NCBI RefSeq assembly: GCF_032716425.1 | Contig: NZ_CP090419.1 | Location: forward strand, 1,552,001-1,616,000 | Direction of reading: 5' to 3' | Origin: Pseudoalteromonas sp. N1230-9 | Lineage (GTDB): Bacteria; Pseudomonadota; Gammaproteobacteria; Enterobacterales; Alteromonadaceae | DNA: 64,000 bases | Shown: positions 60,561 through 64,000 of the stretch, in pieces | Position numbering within the stretch: the first letter of the stretch is position 1 | How the letters are laid out: the number at the start of each line of letters is the position of its first letter | Made by a program: the position numbers and the translations under genes | Notes under the pieces: generated by a model | Told to the model about the DNA's origin: nothing | The model's input: only the letters and a program-made list of their open reading frames with translations | Databases searched by the model: none

Positions 60561-61574
60561 ATGAAAAAAGTAACCATTAATAGCGTCGCAAGCTACGCCG
60601 GTGTATCTAAAAAAACAGTGTCTCGCGTGCTCAACAATGAGCCTAACGTGAGTGATGCTACCCGAGAAAAAGTACTAAAAGTATTTAAAGAGCTAGATTA
60701 CACACCAAACCCAATCGCCCGTGGCTTAGCGCAAAACCGCAGTTTTATTATTGGTTGCTTGTATGATAACCCAAGTAAAAGCTATATCACTCGCGTACAA
60801 ACTGGTGCGCTGGCAGCATGCCATGACCATAATTACAATTTATTGATCCACCCATGTGAACTTCGTGGGCAAGACCTAATTAACAATATTGAACAACTTC
60901 TTCAAACATCGCGTTTAGATGGTATTGTATTAACACCGCCATTTTCTGATTTTCCAGAGCTTGTCACTTTTTTAAAATCGAAAAAAATCCCTTATGCGCG
61001 CGTTGCATCTGCAGTTCTTGAAGATGATTCTATTTCTGTGCGCAGCAATGATGAGCAAGGTGCGTTTGAAATAACAGAGCATTTAATTAAATTAGGTCAT
61101 AAAGAAATCGCTTTTATTAAAGGTCACCCAGATCACAGTGCGACAGAGCAGCGCTTCAAAGGTTATCGCCGTGCGCTTGCTTCTAATGGTATTGAATTTA
61201 ATGAACGTTTAGTAGAAGAGGGTAACTTTAGTTATCACTCTGGTGTTGATAGTGCTCGTACAATTCTTGATTTAGAGCCGCGCCCAACGGCAGTCTTTGC
61301 ATCAAACGATTATATGGCGGCTGCAGTACTTAAACTAGCAACACAAATGCAATTAAAAGTGCCTGATGATATCTCAATTGCCGGTTTTGATAACGCACCC
61401 ATTGCACGTCATATTTGGCCTGGACTAACAACTATTGCGCAACCAGTTGAAGAAATGACCCACCAAGCGGTTACACAACTAATTAGTCATATTAGTGAGC
61501 CACAAGAAACACCTTATCAGGTAACGCTTGAAGCAAAACTAATTACTCGCGAGTCAACAGCTGCAATTAAATAA
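60561..61574 (+). CDS. LacI-family repressor linked to glk and the Entner-Doudoroff genes
   Basis: 337 residues. HTH VTINSVASYAGVSKKTVSRVLNN (about 5-27, in outline) and sensor domain ending GFDNAPIARHIWPGLTTI. The recognition-helix residues after VS are K-K; E. coli GntR has K-M there and binds sites with an ACCGGT core, so binding to TGACACCGGTGTCA is plausible (inference). The ATG at 60561 is at the start of homology; the frame is open from 60492, overlapping glk. The terminator after it and the two operators before edd support a role in glucose catabolism. Confidence 0.86.
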   Translation: MKKVTINSVASYAGVSKKTVSRVLNNEPNVSDATREKVLKVFKELDYTPNPIARGLAQNRSFIIGCLYDNPSKSYITRVQTGALAACHDHNYNLLIHPCELRGQDLINNIEQLLQTSRLDGIVLTPPFSDFPELVTFLKSKKIPYARVASAVLEDDSISVRSNDEQGAFEITEHLIKLGHKEIAFIKGHPDHSATEQRFKGYRRALASNGIEFNERLVEEGNFSYHSGVDSARTILDLEPRPTAVFASNDYMAAAVLKLATQMQLKVPDDISIAGFDNAPIARHIWPGLTTIAQPVEEMTHQAVTQLISHISEPQETPYQVTLEAKLITRESTAAIK

Positions 61575-61598
61575 AATTCAATTTGTTTTTTTCACAGT

Positions 61599-61635
61599 AG
61601 CCCGAGATTGAGTGACGCTTTCTCGGGCTTTTTTA
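61599..61635 (+). terminator. Rho-independent terminator
   Basis: AGCCCGAGA / TCTCGGGCT stem, 13-nt loop, then TTTTTTA, after the second LacI gene. Confidence 0.9.
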
Positions 61636-61821
61636 TGTAAATTCCTTCCTTGGATGTTTTTATATAACCACCTGAATTTAAAGTATTATATTCTTATTTT
61701 TCAAAGTTGAAGTGGAACTTTAAACATAACTTGAGCATGAATTTTACTCATAGTTGGCTAAAATAGTGTTGTTCATTATTTGGTCATTTAAAAAAATTAA
61801 ACTAAATTTAACAGATAAGGT

Positions 61822-61835
61822 TGACACCGGTGTCA
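61822..61835. promoter_or_regulatory. CCGG-class operator 1 of edd
   Basis: Perfect palindrome TGACACCGGTGTCA overlapping a consensus -35 (TTGACA, 61821-61826). Confidence 0.75.
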
Positions 61836-61854
61836 CAGTCATGAGTTAATACAG

Positions 61855-61868
61855 TGACACCGGTGTCA
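61855..61868. promoter_or_regulatory. CCGG-class operator 2 of edd
   Basis: Second perfect copy TGACACCGGTGTCA, centre-to-centre 33 bp from operator 1 (about three helical turns), so both sites face the same side and could hold one tetramer or two dimers. Confidence 0.75.
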
Positions 61869-62003
61869 GGTTGGTTGTGAGAGACAGCCTGTCAGCGTAC
61901 CTTTGAACGGGTAAATCAAAGATGCTCAGTGCAATTATTTTCGTGGAGTCTGTAATTGTCACTGAGCCTTTATCCTCTAACTATAGAGATGAGTCGAATT
62001 TAT

Positions 62004-63854
62004 ATGTTGCATCCTCGTATCCAAGAAGTCACCGAACGCGTTATTGAACGTAGTAAAGAGACCCGCCAAGCTTATTTAGATCGTATCGCGCACGCAAAAA
62101 AACAAACAAGAGTACGTGCCGGCTTAGGTTGCGGTAATATTGCACACGTTATGGCTGCTTGTAGCAGCGATGACAAAGCTCGTTTAAAAGCAGATGAGCA
62201 ACCAAATTTAGCGATTATTAATGCTTACAACGATATGCTTTCTGCGCATGTGCCTTACAAAGAATACCCTGATTTAATAAAAACTATTGCTACCAAGTAC
62301 GATGCAACAGCACAAGTTGCTGGTGGCGTGCCTGCAATGTGTGACGGTGTTACTCAAGGCCGTGACGGTATGGAGCTTTCATTGTTCTCACGTGATGTGA
62401 TTGCAATGTCTACTGCGGTTTCTTTATCACACGATGTGTTCGATGGTGTATTTTGTTTAGGTGTGTGTGACAAAATTGTCCCTGGACTGTTAATTGGTGC
62501 CTTATCATTTGGTCATTTACCAACGTATTTCTTACCTGCAGGTCCAATGCAATCGGGTATCCCAAATAAAGAAAAAGCCCGTGTTCGTCAAAAGTTTGCA
62601 CAAGGCTTAGTAAGTCGTGAAGAGTTATTAGAAGCTGAAAGCGCGTCTTATCACAGTGCCGGTACATGTACTTTCTACGGTACCGCAAACTCGAATCAAA
62701 TGTTAATGGAAATCATGGGTCTACATTTACCGGGTAGCTCATTCATTAACCCTTACACAGAACTACGTGATGGTTTAACAGGTCATGCTGTCGAAACCAT
62801 GTTAAAGCAGTTAATTGATACAAAAGACGCTAACTGCCTTGCTGATGTAGTGAGTGAAAAAACGATTATTAATGGTTTAGTTGGCTTGTTATCAACAGGC
62901 GGCTCAACGAACCACGCAATCCACTTAGTGGCTATTGCGAAAGCAGCGGGTGTAATTCTTACTTGGAAAGACATGGCTGACTTATCAGAAGTTGTGCCAC
63001 TTCTTACGCGTATCTACCCGAATGGCTCAGCAGATGTGAACCACTTCCAAGCTGCCGGCGGTATGGGCTTCTTAATGAAGCAACTGCTTAGCAAAGGTTA
63101 TTTACATAACGATGTGAAAACCATTGTGGGTGATGGCCTAGAAGCATACACCACAGAGCCAATGTTAGATAAAGACTCATCAGTGATCATGACAAACAGT
63201 ACAGGCCCAAGCAAAGTTAAATGGGTGGCGTGCCCTGAAAAGTCACACGATGAAGAAGTGTTACGTCCGATTGATAACCCGTTTAGCAAGCAGGGTGGTT
63301 TACAGCTTCTAACTGGTAACCTTGGTAAAGCCGTTATCAAAGTTTCTGCGGTGGCTGAGTCACATCAAATTGTATCTGCACCAGCTAAAGTATTTAGCTC
63401 ACAAGGTGAGTTACAAGAAGCGTATAGCCGCGGTGAATTAAACACAGACTTTATCGCTGTAATTAAAGAGCAAGGTCCAAAAGCGAAAGGTATGCCTGAG
63501 CTTCACAAATTAACGCCAGTAATGGCAACGCTGCAAGACCAAGGCTACAAAGTGGCGATTGTTACAGACGGTCGTATGTCGGGCGCATCAGGTAAAGTTC
63601 CTGCTGCTATCCACTTAGCACCAGAAGCGGTTGAAGGTGGGGTAATCGCTAAAATTCACGAAGGTGATTTAGTGACTCTGGATGCACCAGCGGGTGTATT
63701 GAAAGTACACGTAAGCGATGAAGAATTAGCAAAACGTGAATTACAACTTAGCCAGCCAAGCCAAACATACGGTACAGGCCGAGAGTTATTTGCAGGTTTC
63801 AGAAATATAGTAAGTAGTGCAGACCTTGGCGCAAGTGCCTTTGGTTTAGAATAA
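62004..63854 (+). CDS. edd: Phosphogluconate dehydratase (Entner-Doudoroff)
   Basis: [4Fe-4S] dehydratase: 6-phosphogluconate to KDPG. 616 residues from [17 protein letters not shown], against 603 in E. coli. Conserved blocks: [33 protein letters not shown] (cluster Cys), GVCDKIVPG (Cys), [18 protein letters not shown] (Cys), TGGSTNH and [14 protein letters not shown]. The start is uncertain: TTG 61956 has GGAG 7 bp upstream and would add 16 residues; ATG 62004 fits family length. eda follows 35 bp later. Confidence 0.93.
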   Translation: MLHPRIQEVTERVIERSKETRQAYLDRIAHAKKQTRVRAGLGCGNIAHVMAACSSDDKARLKADEQPNLAIINAYNDMLSAHVPYKEYPDLIKTIATKYDATAQVAGGVPAMCDGVTQGRDGMELSLFSRDVIAMSTAVSLSHDVFDGVFCLGVCDKIVPGLLIGALSFGHLPTYFLPAGPMQSGIPNKEKARVRQKFAQGLVSREELLEAESASYHSAGTCTFYGTANSNQMLMEIMGLHLPGSSFINPYTELRDGLTGHAVETMLKQLIDTKDANCLADVVSEKTIINGLVGLLSTGGSTNHAIHLVAIAKAAGVILTWKDMADLSEVVPLLTRIYPNGSADVNHFQAAGGMGFLMKQLLSKGYLHNDVKTIVGDGLEAYTTEPMLDKDSSVIMTNSTGPSKVKWVACPEKSHDEEVLRPIDNPFSKQGGLQLLTGNLGKAVIKVSAVAESHQIVSAPAKVFSSQGELQEAYSRGELNTDFIAVIKEQGPKAKGMPELHKLTPVMATLQDQGYKVAIVTDGRMSGASGKVPAAIHLAPEAVEGGVIAKIHEGDLVTLDAPAGVLKVHVSDEELAKRELQLSQPSQTYGTGRELFAGFRNIVSSADLGASAFGLE

Positions 63855-63889
63855 TAATACGCCGTTACTGGGCTATGAGGAACATACAA

Positions 63890-64000
63890 TGAGCATTGAG
63901 AAAATTTTATCATCGGCACCTGTGGTACCGGTTGTTGTTATCGAAAAACTTGAAGATGCAGCCCCCCTTGCACGTGCGCTTTATAACGGTGGCTTGAAAG
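63890..64000 (+). CDS. eda: KDPG/KHG aldolase, 5' end only
   Basis: The first 37 codons are in the window: MSIEKILSSAPVVPVVVIEK, then LEDAAPLARALYNGGLK. This matches the N-terminus of Eda (2-keto-3-deoxy-6-phosphogluconate aldolase; KDPG to pyruvate and glyceraldehyde 3-phosphate). GAGGAA lies 6 bp before the ATG. 35 bp behind edd, so an edd-eda operon is very likely. The catalytic Lys lies beyond the window. Confidence 0.9.

Larger units (their letters stand above)
61575..62003. other. Control region upstream of edd
   Basis: 429 bp with no convincing gene other than the possible 5' extension of edd from a TTG at 61956. It holds the terminator (61599-61635) and two CCGG-class operators (61822-61835 and 61855-61868). 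A perfect -35 TTGACA (61821-61826) overlaps the first operator, with a weak -10 GTTAAT (61845-61850). Confidence 0.7.

Overview
The window looks like a chromosomal segment of a marine gammaproteobacterium of the order Alteromonadales, most likely Pseudoalteromonas. The DNA is AT-rich and densely coding. Gene neighbourhoods such as metG/mrp divergent with dcd behind, ackA-pta next to yfbV, yffB-dapE, ycfL-lpoB and scpB-rluB are gammaproteobacterial. The TonB-receptor starch locus, VolA/Pla-1 lipase, DUF3718 protein and OsmC-YcaO fusion are typical of Alteromonadales. This assignment rests on recognised protein families, not on a database search. I see no rRNA, tRNA, CRISPR array, prophage or insertion sequence.

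Layout. 1-8.2 kb: 3'-truncated metG, divergent mrp-dcd, a membrane c-di-GMP phosphodiesterase, an HExxH zincin-like protein coupled to the tRNA acp-transferase tapT, and an Hpt protein. 8.2-12.5 kb: alaA, whose start codon and ribosome binding site lie inside a long hairpin, then a four-gene envelope operon (COG3014 lipoprotein, ycfL, lpoB, glycine zipper). 12.6-16.5 kb: a DMT transporter and a tightly packed operon of an ACT protein, a degenerate EIIA-Glc-like protein, yffB, dapE and an M15 peptidase. 16.5-23.2 kb: ackA-pta, yfbV, rlmA, an ECF-type permease and xthA. 23.3-32 kb: small secreted and EF-hand proteins, scpB-rluB, yciK, a Pla-1/VolA lipase, sohB and a DAACS symporter. 32.2-39.4 kb: a 996-residue surface lipoprotein, topA and two small genes.

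39.4-64 kb is the metabolic centrepiece, a maltodextrin/starch-to-pyruvate region. A TonB-dependent receptor (41.7 kb) would import oligosaccharides. Exported GH13 enzymes (46.1 and 48.1 kb) and a GH15 glucoamylase lipoprotein (51.4 kb) would cut them. An SLC45-like MFS symporter (49.9 kb) would carry products inward, and a cytoplasmic GH13 alpha-glucosidase (39.4 kb) would release glucose. Glucokinase (59.5 kb), Edd (62.0 kb) and Eda (63.9 kb, truncated by the window end) feed the Entner-Doudoroff pathway. A flavin-dependent tryptophan-halogenase-type protein is embedded in the receptor operon. Two LacI-family regulators are present, and two operator palindromes can be read: TGMATACGTATGCA (four sites, beside the saccharide genes and glk) and TGACACCGGTGTCA (three sites, beside glk and edd). 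They suggest a two-regulator circuit that meets at the glucokinase promoter.

Between the starch operon and its regulators sit a DUF1287 gene with a 2-nt frameshift in a GT repeat, an unrecognised secreted protein and a YcaO protein with an N-terminal OsmC-like domain.
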